Positions 1 to 13,700 of a stretch of 64,000 nt of DNA are shown one piece after another. The notes below the pieces were generated by a model. That model was not told the DNA's origin. It worked only from the letters and a program-made list of their open reading frames with translations, and searched no databases. Each line of letters opens with the position of its first letter. Position 1 is the stretch's first letter. A program made the position numbers and the translations under genes. Origin of the DNA: Congeria kusceri (lineage: Eukaryota; Mollusca; Bivalvia; Myida; Dreissenidae); assembly GCA_027627225.1 (NCBI GenBank), contig CM051034.1, positions 13,087,261 to 13,151,260 on the forward strand, read 5' to 3'.

Positions 1-40
1 CAGTGCAGGTTCTTTGATAGTTTATAGTTGAAATATATAT

Positions 41-290
41 AAGGCGTGTCGTGGGCTTACATGTGCGTAAAGTGTCGTCCCTGATTAGCCTGTGCAGTTC
101 GCACAGGCTAATCATTGACGGCACTTTTCGCCTACAGTGGATTTATGTTTAGAAGAGACTTCCTTGAAACAGAAAATACCATAAAAGCGGAAAGTGCCGT
201 CCCGGATTAGCCTGTGCGGACTGCACAGGCTGATCCGGTACGACACTTTACACGTATGCATTGAGCTCGGTTTTCCCGCGACACGCTTTG
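41..290. repeat. Palindromic MITE-like element, copy 1
   Basis: About 250 bp. The ends are inverted copies of a sequence starting AAGGCGTGTCGTGGG. Two internal palindromes of the form AGCCTGTGCNNNNNGCACAGGCT flank a middle segment containing TTTATGTTTAGAAGAGACTT. The same layout recurs at 11 other places in the window. It has no coding capacity, so it is a non-autonomous element. Confidence 0.85.
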
Positions 291-842
291 AATATGGATC
301 CAGCGGGCTTTTTATGACAAATATGTGTTGGTAAAATAAAGACAAACAAGAAAGAACAAATCATGCAAACGCTATGCTAATTTAGGATTTTTTGTAAAGT
401 TACTAGATACGCGGTTTTATTTGTAGTTGTTTATGGATGAATAGGTCGGGTAATATGTAGTGGGTTGATAAAACGCATATACAAGATCATTTAGTAGACA
501 TTGAACCTATACAGGTAGGTGACATGACGCTTCGTCTGAAAATTGAAATAGGATCACAAGATTGCCGCACCTGTTTAAATTTAACCACAAAACGAAATGG
601 CAAAGCGTTGTGTACGCCCGGTCGTACAGGAGTACGCCTGAATGCGCCACTGATTATCATAATTTAAGTATCTGACTTAGAGAAAAAAAGAGATCCCATT
701 TGTGCAAGAACCTACAGTAGATTATATACAGTTGTCTGTCTTTCATCTCGTCAAGGACCCATGTTATATTTGCTGATAAACATACCTTTGTCATTATTTC
801 ATATTATCTGTTCTGTCGCACACACCTTGATCACACAATGTC

Positions 843-1540
843 TCCTGTGATTTAAGGTCAAATAAGATCAAATAGTTCATCCAGGGGTTTTAAATTATTC
901 TTCCTGACGTACTTACCCTTATCAAAATTTATCTCCCGGTATTCCAGATTAAGCAGTCCATGAACAGGTTGAACCTACCGTTGCGTCCAAGGATTTTGAA
1001 TTATCCTTCCTGACGTACTTAAACCTCATCAGGACATCACGTTGTCGTCCTATCCGTCCACACACTTTTCATAAATGGTCTCCCATTGTATCGGGGATTT
1101 TGCAATAAAATTCCTTGTCACAAATTATCTCCCTTTGATTTCAGATGAGCAGTTCTCGAAGGGGTTCAAGTTGTCGTCCCTGATGTACTAACATTTCACA
1201 CAAATTGTCTCCCTTTGTTTCAGATCGAGGAGTTCATGAAGGGGTTCAAGTTGTCCCAGACGTCCATACCCTTTTCATGAATGGTACCCCATTGTTTCAC
1301 GGATTTTTAGCTATCCCTTATGACTTACTTAAACTTTATCACAAATTATTCCGCTTTGATTTCAGATCAACGCAGTTCGTGTAGGGGTTCAAGTTGTCGA
1401 CCCCGACGGCCATGTCGTTTTCAAAAAAAAAGATCTCTCGTGATTTAAGATCCAATTTTTCATCCAAGGGATTTGAATTATTCTTCCCAACGTACTTATC
1501 TCACACTTGATGATTTGTACATACCTTAATTATAAATTAT
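843..1540 (+). repeat. Decayed copies of the hexokinase acceptor junction
   Basis: Four clear copies of the pyrimidine tract, the AG and the first 30-45 coding bases of the exon at 1556 precede it. Copy exon starts are near 948, 1145, 1224 and 1366, each preceded by TTCAG or TCCAG and followed by versions of GAAGGGGTTCAAGTTGTC. More decayed, interleaved versions lie near 843-915 and 1434-1500. Stops or indels break the frame in the copies; only the one at 1556 continues as a full exon. Confidence 0.8.
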
Positions 1541-1555
1541 CTCCCCTTGTTTCAG

Positions 1556-1718
1556 ATCGAGCAGTTCGTGAAGGGGTTCAAGTTATCGTCCCTGACGTAC
1601 AAGCGCGTGATGCACTTGCTGAACGAGGAGATGAACAACGGCCTGCATGAGAACAGGAACTACCACGCGGACATCAAGATGTTCCCCACATTTGTACGGG
1701 CACTTCCGGACGGAACAG
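1556..1718 (+). CDS. Hexokinase exon a
   Basis: The acceptor is TTTCAG at 1550-1555 and the donor is ACAG/GTACCG. It is 163 nt long, identical to the second coding exon of vertebrate hexokinases, and ends in phase 1. It encodes an N-terminal helical segment starting [12 protein letters not shown] and ending [11 protein letters not shown]. Its 5' junction has several decayed copies directly upstream. Confidence 0.93.
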
Positions 1719-4700
1719 GTACCGGATGCGCATTCCGGATGCGCATAAAATAAGAGTTGTCAAAGGAAGCCAAAATCGTTATTCGGATATCCTTATGCAG
1801 TATCCGAATAGTATCCGGACAATGTATATATTTAGGACGAGTGCTGATTTTTCGGATATCAACTAAGTATACGGATAACCGGATATTCGGATATCCGTTG
1901 ACATCCCATCTTATAATTATTCGGTTCTTATACAGAGATAATGCTATGCCATTCAATTGTTCTCGTTATATATGAATAGTACTTAATTTTAAACGCTAAG
2001 TATTATTTCTATGTATTATTTTCCCCTTCCAAACGTTATTTGTAACAAATGTGCAGTCAGTAATAACTGCGGCGGTGACTATATGCAAATCTTAAATAAA
2101 ACGAAAAGAATAAAGAAACTTTTAGACATTAAAAAAGAACGAGAATGGTGTAAAAGTGATTGTTATCTGCAACTCTTTCAGCGTTTACCAAGGTCACATT
2201 AAAAACGATAAGAAAAAAAAACATAAATGAAAAACAGAATTAGTTCTTATTGACGCAGTTAGACAAAACAAACTTCTTATTATCAACAGCAAAAGGTTTG
2301 GCAGTCCCTTGCGAGAGATTGCATCTAAATGGAAATTGTCAATGAAACGCCATAGTGGTATTTACGGGCCAAATATAACGCATTGTTTGTTATGTAACCA
2401 GTTTAGTCCTGATTTGTAATTTGATATGTAGTTTACACTGGCAGATAGAATGACGCACAACTTGCATCATTACGTGGGGTCACATAGTATTATGGAAGAT
2501 AATATAAACACAACTTATCTTGAACAAATCTAATGGTGTCTAAACATATCCGTCACTGTAAAGAGATTTAAAACCAATAAATTAGCTGCAAGATATATTT
2601 CTCTTGATATCAAAGCATATTATCTGCTAGAGGAGTAATTAGCGGGCGGTGTGCTCGCAAAGCGCATACCATATCTGCTCAACCTGTATGTCTGTAAATA
2701 CCGGGGTAACACTCGATTGTCTGACCATATCCGCACAATCTGTTTGGGCATACATAGCAAATCCTTGCCAGTATTTTTATTTGACAGAAATCTGTATCCG
2801 TCATGTATTTTTGTAGAAAAAGGAAAATTCCTTGCGCTGGACTTGGGCGGGACAAATTTCCGGGTGCTGATCGTGAGGATAGACCAGCGTGACGTAGATA
2901 TCCAGAGCCAGACGTACCTCATTCCTCAGAGAATCATGCTGGGAACCGGGATACAGGTGCGTGTGACGTGCAGAACGCGTGTTGACGTCACTTGATTGTC
3001 ACGCGTTTCACGTTCCTGGACACGTGACTTGATTGCCTAATGGTTCACTTTTTTTTATGATCACGCCACTTGATTGTCTAACGGTTCACGTCACTTGATT
3101 GTCTGACGGTTCACGTCACTTGATTGCCCAACGGTTCACGTCACTCGATTGTCTAACGGTTCATGTCACGTGATTACCACGTCACTTGATTGCCCCACCG
3201 TTCATGTTACTTGATTGTCTAACGATTCACGTTACGTGATAATCACTTCACTTAATTGTCTAACGGTTCACGTTACGTGCTAATCATGTCACTTGCCTTT
3301 TACTTGGTTGCCCAACGGTTCACGTAATAGCACGTGATCACGGTGTTAAAACGAATCGGTAACCTCTCCGTTAAAATAGCCCAAAATGCACCCTTTCATG
3401 CACCCTCTCCGTTAGAAATCATCTCTGAGAACTACGAGTAAGTCACTTTCTTGTCAAAATATAGCTTACTGTCGCCAAAAATCAGAGATATTTTGGTTTT
3501 ACGGAACATTGTGGACATAGTACTGCTACATGTATTTCAGAAAGGAATTCACACTATTACATGATCTATTTCCTAGAATAGTAAAAACTGTTGTTAATTT
3601 TGGTTGCCGTTTGCAAATTTCCGTAATATTTTCCTTCGTTATTCCCTTTGTTTCATTAAAACATTACATGTTTGAAGTTTGGCTCAACTTTAAATGATTC
3701 CCCCAGGTGTGTGTATTGTTATCTATTAATTTATTAGCGAACAACTGGTGTTAATATCGTAATTTTTCACGTCGGTCATAATTGGAAGGTACTTGTAACC
3801 TCTCCGTATTTGTGTCTGTGTTTTACTCACTTCATGCTGTTTAATGCATTATAAACAGTATTTATCACTCTGGTTTATTTTTTACGTTAAAAGATATGGA
3901 CTGACAATACACTCAACAGGCATTGGTAGAACACAGTACTCAATGAGGTACTTATTCAGATGTAAAATATGTGTGTTTTAAGGCAGTCTGAAATTGTTTT
4001 CTTTCATTTTAGTTCACGTTTGCGTTTGCTTTAATTTCTGCAATGCCGTTACATACCTGAAACATGCTAATGTTCCGTGAAATATGTAGTTTCAGTAAGT
4101 TTTACTCATAATTGCTATATTTACATGTTTTGTATACTTGCATACACCAAAAACGTCTTAATTTAACGGAGAGGGTGCATTTTAGCTCATTTTAGCAATT
4201 TGTTAACAAAATTGATGTTCCAGACTTCTGGTAATTAAGTACAATTCAGTCACATTTATTAATAACGTAACGTGACCGGATCTTACAAATGGTACCAGTA
4301 GTTCCGCATAAGTCAATGTAGTCTTATTTTCTTCCGGACTCCCACATTATGCGCCCTATCTTTCTCGTTTCAGTTGTTCGACCACATAGCGGACTGTATA
4401 TGCAGGTTTATACGCGTCCATGACCTCAAGAACGAGACGATACCCCTGGGGTTCACGTTCTCCTTCCCGTGTAGACAGGAGGGGTTGGCCAAAGCGAGGC
4501 TCTCCAAGTGGACGAAGGGTTTCCGGTGCGAGGGCGTGGTCAACGAAGATATATGCTACCTGCTTCACGAGGCGATGAAGCGTAAAAATGTACGTGCGCG
4601 TCCCGTGTGTTAGTGTGTGTGCGTGCGTGCTCCTGTGTGCGTGTGTGCTCCTGTGTGCGTGCGTGCTCCTGTGTGCGCGCGTTTCCAACGGGACTTAAGG

Positions 4701-7700
4701 GGACCGTCAGTCGCAGTATATAAAATTATTAATTTAAGGATATTTAGAGAACTTTTTGCATACTATGTCCGAATTGTTAACCAAATGCAACTACATTACC
4801 GTTATGTTAAATTACGTTATTATTTGAAAGTCTGAATCGGTTAAATAATGTTTTGTACATAAGTCAGTATAAACGTAAAAATAACATTCAAGCCAGTCAG
4901 AGCGTTAAACTATCAGGTGTACAACGCAAAAAACAGTTTAAACGAATCATAACCTTAAATCGAAGAATGCACCGTTCTCCCTTTGCATGAGTCAGTTTTA
5001 CATATCGGTTGATTATTGTAAAACACGACTGTACTACATAAAGTAATCACAAGTTGCACTTTTGAACATGGAAAAAACCTATGTTGTAAATGCACTCTTG
5101 AATATTGATTTAACTTCTTGCGTACGCTATCTTGTATTACTTGTATACTTTTACTTGATTTAATATCTTTAAAGTTTCGGCATTTCTTACTTTGGCATCT
5201 AGACATTTATATCGCTCCTTGGCATTTCGTATTTTGTCGTTGGACCTTTAAAACACCAGTACTTTTAAACGATGCATTATGACTCTGTTAGTACGAACGC
5301 AGACTGAGGTCAATATTATGTGGTTGTTTACCTAACAATTCGTTTGCTTGAAATATCGAACGTCTTTTTCATGTCTTCATTTTAGATTTTCATATCCGCA
5401 TTTATCCGGTTTCATCCGTTTGCGAAATATGTCTGACAGACGACCGTAATATTGTTTCGTTTTTGTTTGGTTCGATGCCAAGACTTTATAGATTTAATTT
5501 GCTTTCTTTGATAACCTTGTTGTTGATGATGTTGTTGTTTTACTTCTTCGATGTTCGTTCATGTTTCGTTGGCAATCAGTTTGTCATTAAGCAGTGAAAA
5601 TAATAAATATTTATGTCCCAGAATTTTAGACCCCATGAATTACTTTAAAATAATCTGACCAACAAATGAAATCATCCATACCAGCCTGACCACACAATTT
5701 TTTTTTTAATGCATGCCTACTATTTAACGTTACTGTTGTTGAACTTATATCAATATTAAATAACAGTGTGAAACGAAGCTTCTCTCCGATTAATTTTAAT
5801 AATAAAACATTAATTTTATAATCCTAAATTCGTTAAGTCATTCATTTTTATGCCCCCGGCATCTTGATGCGGGAGGCATAAAGTGATCGTCCTGTCCGTC
5901 CTTTCGTCCGTCCTTCCGTCCGTGACAAGGTTAAGTAGATTTTACCGTTTAGTCTAGCACCAACACCGCTTGCTACAACACTTGGATACTTACACAGTTG
6001 GTGCTTATAACCATCCCCAATCCACCCATATCACCCAACCTCACTTACATTGACCTTGGACTAGTTTGGACTTATAATAATTCAAAAGTGCAATTTCTTG
6101 GTTAACTAGATTTTACTGTTTCGTCTAGCACCAACACCGTTTACTACAACACTTGTATATTTACACAGTCTTTACTTATGACCGTTCCCAATCCACCCAT
6201 ATCACCCAACCTCACTTTGACCTTGACCTTGACGTAATTTGGACTAAGAAATGGGCTACCCAGCACCAACCGGGGGCATGTGTGTTTATCAAACACAGAA
6301 TCTTGTTTTGATTCTATTGTTGGTGTAATCTGTGATATTAGCGCACATTTTCACACGGAACGAATGTTCATATACAAAACCAACTACATATGTACTACAA
6401 ACATGTAAAAGCCTTAGTTTTTTTGCAAATAATTTATGATATATATACATCGTCTCATGATACACCTTCATGTGTTGACCATGCGTTATATGTTATATTC
6501 TGCTTGCATATTCATTTTGTTTTGCAGACGACAACTGTCGAAGTCGAGGTCGTTGCCGTCGTTAATGACGCCGTAGGGACGTTAATGTCGGCTGCACATA
6601 CGGACAGAAACTGTGAGATTGGGCTTATTTTAGGTGAGAAAACCAGGCTTAGAAAAACAGTTAGTTTGGGAGAAACGAGGCCCGTCTTTGTCTTGAGACA
6701 TGTTGGTTAACAGAATATACAGGGGGTCGGCATTTGGGTCATTCTATTCTCGTTCCTAAAAACATAAATTTACTTTCAAAAATGTATTTGGCTTTAAGAT
6801 AACAAATCCCAATACATGTGATGTGTTCGAAACAATTATTGTTAAACAGACCATGTGTTGAACTTGAACCAAGTTGAGTGAGTGATCTTCTAACCAGACC
6901 AGATTTTCGAAGCAGATTTCTAGCCACTGACCTCCTTGCATTGAACGAAAGCCGTTACGTGTGATATTGGTTGTTTATTTCAAAATACCAGCCGAGTTCC
7001 AATAGTGCACGCTCACCCAGCATCCTTCCTGGAACGCGATAACACGGTTTACAGCGAAATTTGCTTGTTGTTATATTCGCACTGGTTGAAAACGAGGCTA
7101 CACGGGTTTTGCATAAATACCTTGACATTTACTGGGACATCTAGATCTATATAATTTTTACGTTTGCAATATTTGTCTGGTTGCCGAGTAATGAAAATCT
7201 AGAAATGAAAAAATGAGGTAGGCCTATGGTTTTGCATCTCTTGCCACCAAGCTGGATTTTTCTGGCACGGATTGAAGGACAAGCAAAACGTCGTTTCGCC
7301 GAATATTATAAATAATTTACACTAAGTGATTTATTATCTACCTCGCTAGTCGGAGAATGATGACTTGTGTAATGCAACAAGTATTATCAGGAATTTAAGA
7401 ATGCAATCTACTTAATATAAGAAGTTCTTAACTAGGGTTATTCCAAGTAGGAGGCAGTTTTATACCAAAAAAAAAATAGTGTTTGACTTGTATTGCGAGT
7501 AAAAAAACAACAAAGATCGCTGATAAAATCATAGAAGGGGTTTGCTATATAAATTGCATTTTGTTATGACAAATATTGTTGTTCTTTCGTCGTCATATTC
7601 GTGGAGCGTTCTATTGTTGTAAGCGTGCCGAGGAGCTGAAATAAAATTATAAGTGCTAGCGGTACAACAACATCCTCTGCATATTTATTGAGTGTGTTTT

Positions 7701-10700
7701 ACGCTTTAAAAATTGTATTGTATTATCCAGAGTGAATAGAAACGATGTTTAGTGAAAGCTGACGCAGTTATTTAAGTAAACGAGTTATTTATGTAAAAGA
7801 CGAACGTATCCGTAATTGTCATGTCAGAATACATCGTTTTAATTGAAACTGAAGCTAAATTGCGTTCCGTCGAATTTTCATATAAATGAACAAATAGCTA
7901 TATAAGGCGCGTATACGTTTACACAAATAAAATACGGACTACGGGATATAAGTAGTTAATTTTGTGAGTGTCATAGTTTGTGAACAGTTTTGTGCAAGAA
8001 CTATTTTACATGCGCCTTGAACGTTACCCGGCAGGTCTTTGCACGACAAAAGGAGTGCGAATTTGGATTTCAGCCTTGTAAGCAACGTTAAGTCATTCAT
8101 TTTAAAGCTTAATCGTTTATAAGCAAAATTGCCGTATTTTTGCTATATGAAAAAGCTTTTACAAGGTTAAACAACTTGATATTGTGTGTTTTGTGGTACT
8201 ACAGAGCAGCCTTTATCAATCCTCCCATTCGTCGGCCTCGTCTTTCAAGTGGGTCAACGCATTTATAACTCACTAGCGTAAGTCTTACAAAGCTGCCGTC
8301 TGCAACATACTGTCGTGTGCATAACTCACCAAAAATATGATGCGTTCAAGCCAATTCCAAGTACCTGGGTATCTGTAGTTAACTTACACAGCCAAATACT
8401 TGGTTTTGGCGTTGAACCATACATAAATGTAAGTCTTGAAAGCTGCCGTCTGCAATATGATGCCGTGTACACAGTTGAGTAGCCCTCGCGACACCTACAG
8501 GCGCCTCAGTGGTGGTGATATACAATGTTTACCGCTAACTGACATTGAACTTAAAACTGTGTATGGCCTTAAACTAGTAGCGTCAGTGAAATTTTATCAG
8601 CGTTCTTTCACTTGGTTTGGAGATTAATGTTTGTTAAAAAGTAGGTTAATGGTAGAAGAAAAGCGCTGAAAGTTAAAAATCACTCAGCGCTTTACTTCTG
8701 CAAGTGTCAGACAGGCACAGACTCATCTTGTCCTACCAAACAAGTATGGCCTAGCATACTATCAAATAATGTTGTTTCCGTTTTGTCCGTGTTTATGTAC
8801 TGACATGGTCCTGTTCGATAAATGCATTGAAAACAGATCATGCATACGAAACACTAGGTTGAACAAAATCAGACATTTCAGACATTTTTGCTACTTATCC
8901 CTGAAAACAATTGTATTAAGAGTTAAACACGTTTTTGCAACCATTACATTATGTGGATCTTTAAATTATGCTGTGCATATTTGTGTACAGTTCAACAGGT
9001 GATAAAATTATATCATAATTTAAATAAATAAACCGGTACATTAAATTAGGTAAATAAAGTATTTTGGCAGTATACATTTTTTGGTAAGGGGTTGATTAAA
9101 AAGTAAGCTGCATGTACTGTTCACTAGTAAAGTCATTGCGCAACTTAGTAAGCTGCATGTACTGTTCACTAGTAAAGTCATTGCGCAACTTAGTAAGCTG
9201 CATGTACAGTTCACTAGTAAAGTCATTGCGCAACTTAGTAAGCTGCATGTACTGTTCACTAGTAAAGTAATTGCACAACTTAGTAAGCTGCATGTACTGT
9301 TCACTAGTAAAGTCATTGCGCAACTTAGTAAGCTGCATGTACTGTTCACTAGTAAAGTCATTGCGCAACTTAGTAAGCTGCATGTACAGTTCACTAGTAA
9401 AGTCATTGCGCAACTTAGTAAGCTGCATGTACTGTTCACTAGTAAAGTCATTGCGCAACTTAGTAAGCTGCATGTACTGTTCACTAGTAAAGTCATTGCG
9501 CAACTTAGTAAGCTGCATGTACTGTTCACTAGTAAAGTCATTGCGCAACTTAGTAAGCTGCATGTACTGTTCACTAGTAAAGTCATTGCGCAACTTAGTA
9601 AGCTGCATGTACTGTTCACTAGTAAAGTCATTGCGCAACTTAGTAAGCTGCATGTACTGTTCACTAGTAAAGTCATTGCGCAACTTAGTAAGCTGCATGT
9701 ACTGTTCACTAGTAAAGTCATTGCGCAACTTAGTAAGCTGCATGTACTGTTCACTAGTAAAGTCATTGCGCAACTTAGTAAGCTGCATGTACTGTTCACT
9801 AGTAAAGTCATTGCGCAACTTAGTAAGCTGCATGTACTGTTCACTAGTAAAGTCATTGCGCAACTTAGTAAGCTGCATGTACTGTTCACTAGTAAAGTCA
9901 TTGCGCAACTTAGTAAGCTGCATGTACTGTTCACTAGTAAAGTCATTGCGCAACTTAGTAAGCTGCATGTACTGTTCACTAGTAAAGTCATTGCGCAACT
10001 TAGTACTAAGTACTATACTATTGTGGAGTATATTGTTCCTCATAAAATGCTACTATAAAAGTTGGAATACTTGTGTAAATTATATACTGTCATTAAGGTA
10101 AAGACGCGAGTTTCTTATACTCGTACATGTATCATCGACATAGTGACCTAGTTAGAAATTTGAAATCCTCGTATTTAAAGCGTCATAAAAGTAGCAGAGT
10201 ACTATATGCGCCTGTACAAACACGATGTACAATGTTGAACTTTAGCTAGCTTAGTATGTAGTTTAAATCGCAGTTTAAATGTTGGAGACCTAGGCCTACA
10301 CAAGTGAAGGAAATTCTAAATGCGATATTCATACCTCTTTATCATGTGGGTGAACATACATAACCGCTCGATGACCGGGTTACTTGTGTTAAACTTGCAC
10401 TTGTGTATCGTCATTATGTAATTTTGAATAAAACAGTATTACTTATATAATTATAATAGTTATATATAATAACTAAAGTATAACTGCATATGTAGACGTG
10501 AGTGCGTCCGTGCGTGCGTCCGTCCGTCCGATCTTGTCCTGACTTTTAATTCATCATTCATCAGGGAATTTTAAAATAACTTGTAACAAATGTTCGCCTT
10601 GTGGAGACGGCGTGTCGCTCACTAGCTCTAAAGTAAAGGTCACACCCAGAGTTCAAAGGTCACACCCAGAGTTCAAAGGAGATCTTCTGGTTAGAAAATG

Positions 10701-13700
10701 TGATTTAAAAATAATTACAATATAAATTGCTTTCTTGACAACGGGCTCTACGTGTTGCCAACAGGCATAATGTTGTATAGTATCGGTTGATCTTTTCTTG
10801 AAATCCAGGATGCAGCGAATCCACGTGGTCATAGTTTCATAAGTTACATTGAAACGGTTTTCTAGCGTTGCGTCGTAACATTCTGAAATGAATGAGGAAC
10901 AAGACCGATTGTTATCAGCTATCAACAACCTAACATACCGGTTCTTGAGAAAAAGCATCTGTTACTGGCTTTCAAGGTTGCATTCACAAGGTCAAAACAA
11001 GACAGATAATAAAACATGATGTTATTGCGTGGCCTTCAAGCGGCCAAGATTCACGCGGGCGAAGTATGAACCGTACTTTGACACGCTCAGCCTTGGCGAC
11101 ATGATACCCGCCTAAAATAGACTCATGAGTACATTACTTTTCCAGATATTGTAGATAATGTTCAGTCTATGAATAAAATGTTCTCCAAGCGTCATTACTG
11201 TGATAAATATGTAAGTTAAAATAAATTGCGACCGTTGCTTGCATGATCTTTTAAAACTTGCATGAACTTTTAAAACTTTCAACACTCATGCAGTGCTTGC
11301 GAACCAGCGCTTTTGACATTATATTTGTTAATACTCCTACAACCTCGGCATATTATCATCAAATAAACATCGTAAAATACTCAAAGCGTTGAACTGTGCG
11401 CTTTCTTTGTAATTAAAAGTACGTTTACCTAATAGGGCTTGGGTACTAAATATGCTATAGATATTTGATGCAGCGGAAGAGTAGCTGCAATATCATGAAG
11501 ACAATACAGAGAGGAATAAAAACAACAAAACATAGGACATTGTATGACTTACATTAGTTTAGTTGAAACCTGTTTATGTAAGCACGATTTTATCGAAGCC
11601 AAAGGTTTAATGGGACATTTTCGAGTTCGTTTCCTGGGAAGAACCAATATTTGGTGTCAGGTGAGAAAGATCCTTCGAACGCTCCCCGAGTAGGGGTCGA
11701 ACTCACGAACTCCCGATCGCAAGTCGGACACCATATCCATTACACCACGGCGATATATAATTAGAGCACATTTGTGTCACTGTTGTTGATGGGGGCGGAT
11801 CAGTGGTCTAGTGGTAACACGCTGGCTTCACAACCATTAGGTCGCATGTTCGAGCCCTCGCTACACCCTAACTCGTTTTTCGCATGAGACGTTAAACCGA
11901 AGTGCAGTGTACTAGATTCTCCGCAACAGGCACTAAAAGACCCAGGGTTCGCACCTTGAACTGGGCGTCTCCTGTATCTTGCATATCCCCCGTAACCCAA
12001 CTTACAAGTCTTTGGGGGGCGATGTGAGAGAATTCGGTGCGCTCGATAAAAATGCACAACACATACACTGTTGTGGATCATGACGAGGAAACCTCCTCTG
12101 TTTGCAGGTACGGGCTGTAACGCGTGCTACATGGAATCTCTGAAGAACGTGGGACTCTGGGAGGGCGACTATGAGGAACCTGCTCAGGTACGGATATTGC
12201 CGAATGGTTACGCTTTTTTTTTTTGCGTCGGTTACGTTACTTACGGAAAGTAACAATAAGTGGATTCAATTCGAGTAAATTGCACGGTGTAACGTTATTT
12301 GGTAACGAAAATTTCAGATTGTTCGTAGGATTATAGGTTTTGACAGAAATAGACGAATAGTTGAGATTTTTATTTTGTTTACGAAAATTCCAGTTAGTTA
12401 TATACATTCCAGTTATGTACATTAGGTTTATGCGGAAGTGGAAGATTTGTAATGAAGTCAGAATTTGGTCAGGCCGATTTCTTAACTCCCAAAGAAATGT
12501 TCACCATGACAGCTTTAAAACTCAGTCTTTAATACTTAAACATGTTGGGAAGCATGGTGCCCGCTGTTGTCCAGCTTGTTTTTGTCAGCAACGGTATAGA
12601 CTTGCGTAACAGTGTTATTGGTTGCTATGGTGATCTTGTTGATGGAAAAATGCACCTTTATAATGACTAGTTTACCTTCTCAGTACAAGAAAAAACAATT
12701 GTTTGCTCTTAATATATGTTCCCACAACTCGTTCAAAGATTATTAGAGTGTTATTTACGTTTATCTCGTCTGCTGTGATACCTTTGTCTGCCTAACGCCA
12801 ATGTCGATGCTGTCCTGTCCTTCAGGTGTTGATCAACACGGAGTGGGGAGCGTTTGGGGATAACGGCTGTCTAGACTTCATACGGACCGAATACGATCGA
12901 GAGCTGGATACGTACTCGATAAACCCCGGCAAACAATTGTGAGTAGCCACTGGGTGTTTTGTGGGTTCACTATTCACTTATTCACGTATTTACTGATTAT
13001 TTGAACGCAGTGCATGTTATCTCGTACACGGTTTTGACGCGTACATTTTAACTCTATACATACCCAGTAGCACAGTTCGAGATGAATGGCTCAACCAAGA
13101 ACGGCCGTCTAGTGTTCAATTTAGAAAATACCTTGCTATTGTATATGAGGCGTGTCGTGGGAAAATCGGGCTGAATGCATGTGCGCTTGTTTAGTATTTT
13201 CCGTTTCGAGTTAGTCTCTTCTAAACATAAATCTACAGTAGGCAGAAAGTGTCGTCCCGGATTAGCCTGTGCGGACTGCACAGGCTGATCCGAAACGACA
13301 CTACGCACATGCATTAAGCTGCAGTTATATATTATATTTACTATGGAACTTTTATTGTCGTATTTATCGGCGTTCTCTTCCTCATTGAACTGAACGCAAG
13401 AAATCCTGCGCTGGCGTCAAATGCCTTTGACCCATGTTTTCATATGTTCCGTGTTTTGTAATGCGTTACAGAGCGTATTTGGTTTTCGCATTAAGTAACG
13501 CCTCTTGAGTTGTAAGCAATTGAGTTTTTCTATAACTAAGAGTAGCAATATGACTCCCCTGCATTGCCGGTACTCTGCAGGTACGAGAAGATGATATCCG
13601 GTATGTACATGGGGGAGATAGTTCGACTGACTCTGGAGCGCCTCTGTATGGAGGGACTGCTGTTCGAGAGCGCTGACCGGGACTGCGAGCTGTTCCACAG

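Larger units (their letters stand above)
1..1555. other. Upstream flank / hexokinase first intron
   Basis: No coding exon was recognised here. The stretch holds one palindromic MITE copy (41-290), unremarkable AT-rich sequence to about 840, then decayed copies of the junction of the next hexokinase exon (843-1540). The short first hexokinase exon, which in this family carries the start codon and about 20 residues, could lie here or to the left of the window; I could not identify it or a promoter. Confidence 0.6.

Noticed and set aside
9102..10001. CRISPR-like array
   Set aside because: The units abut without unique spacers and the setting is a eukaryotic intron.
9041..10101. Long repetitive ORFs of about 276-316 codons on both strands
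   Set aside because: They are by-products of the 45-bp array, whose unit length keeps frames open; the peptides are pure 15-residue repeats with no start context or homology.
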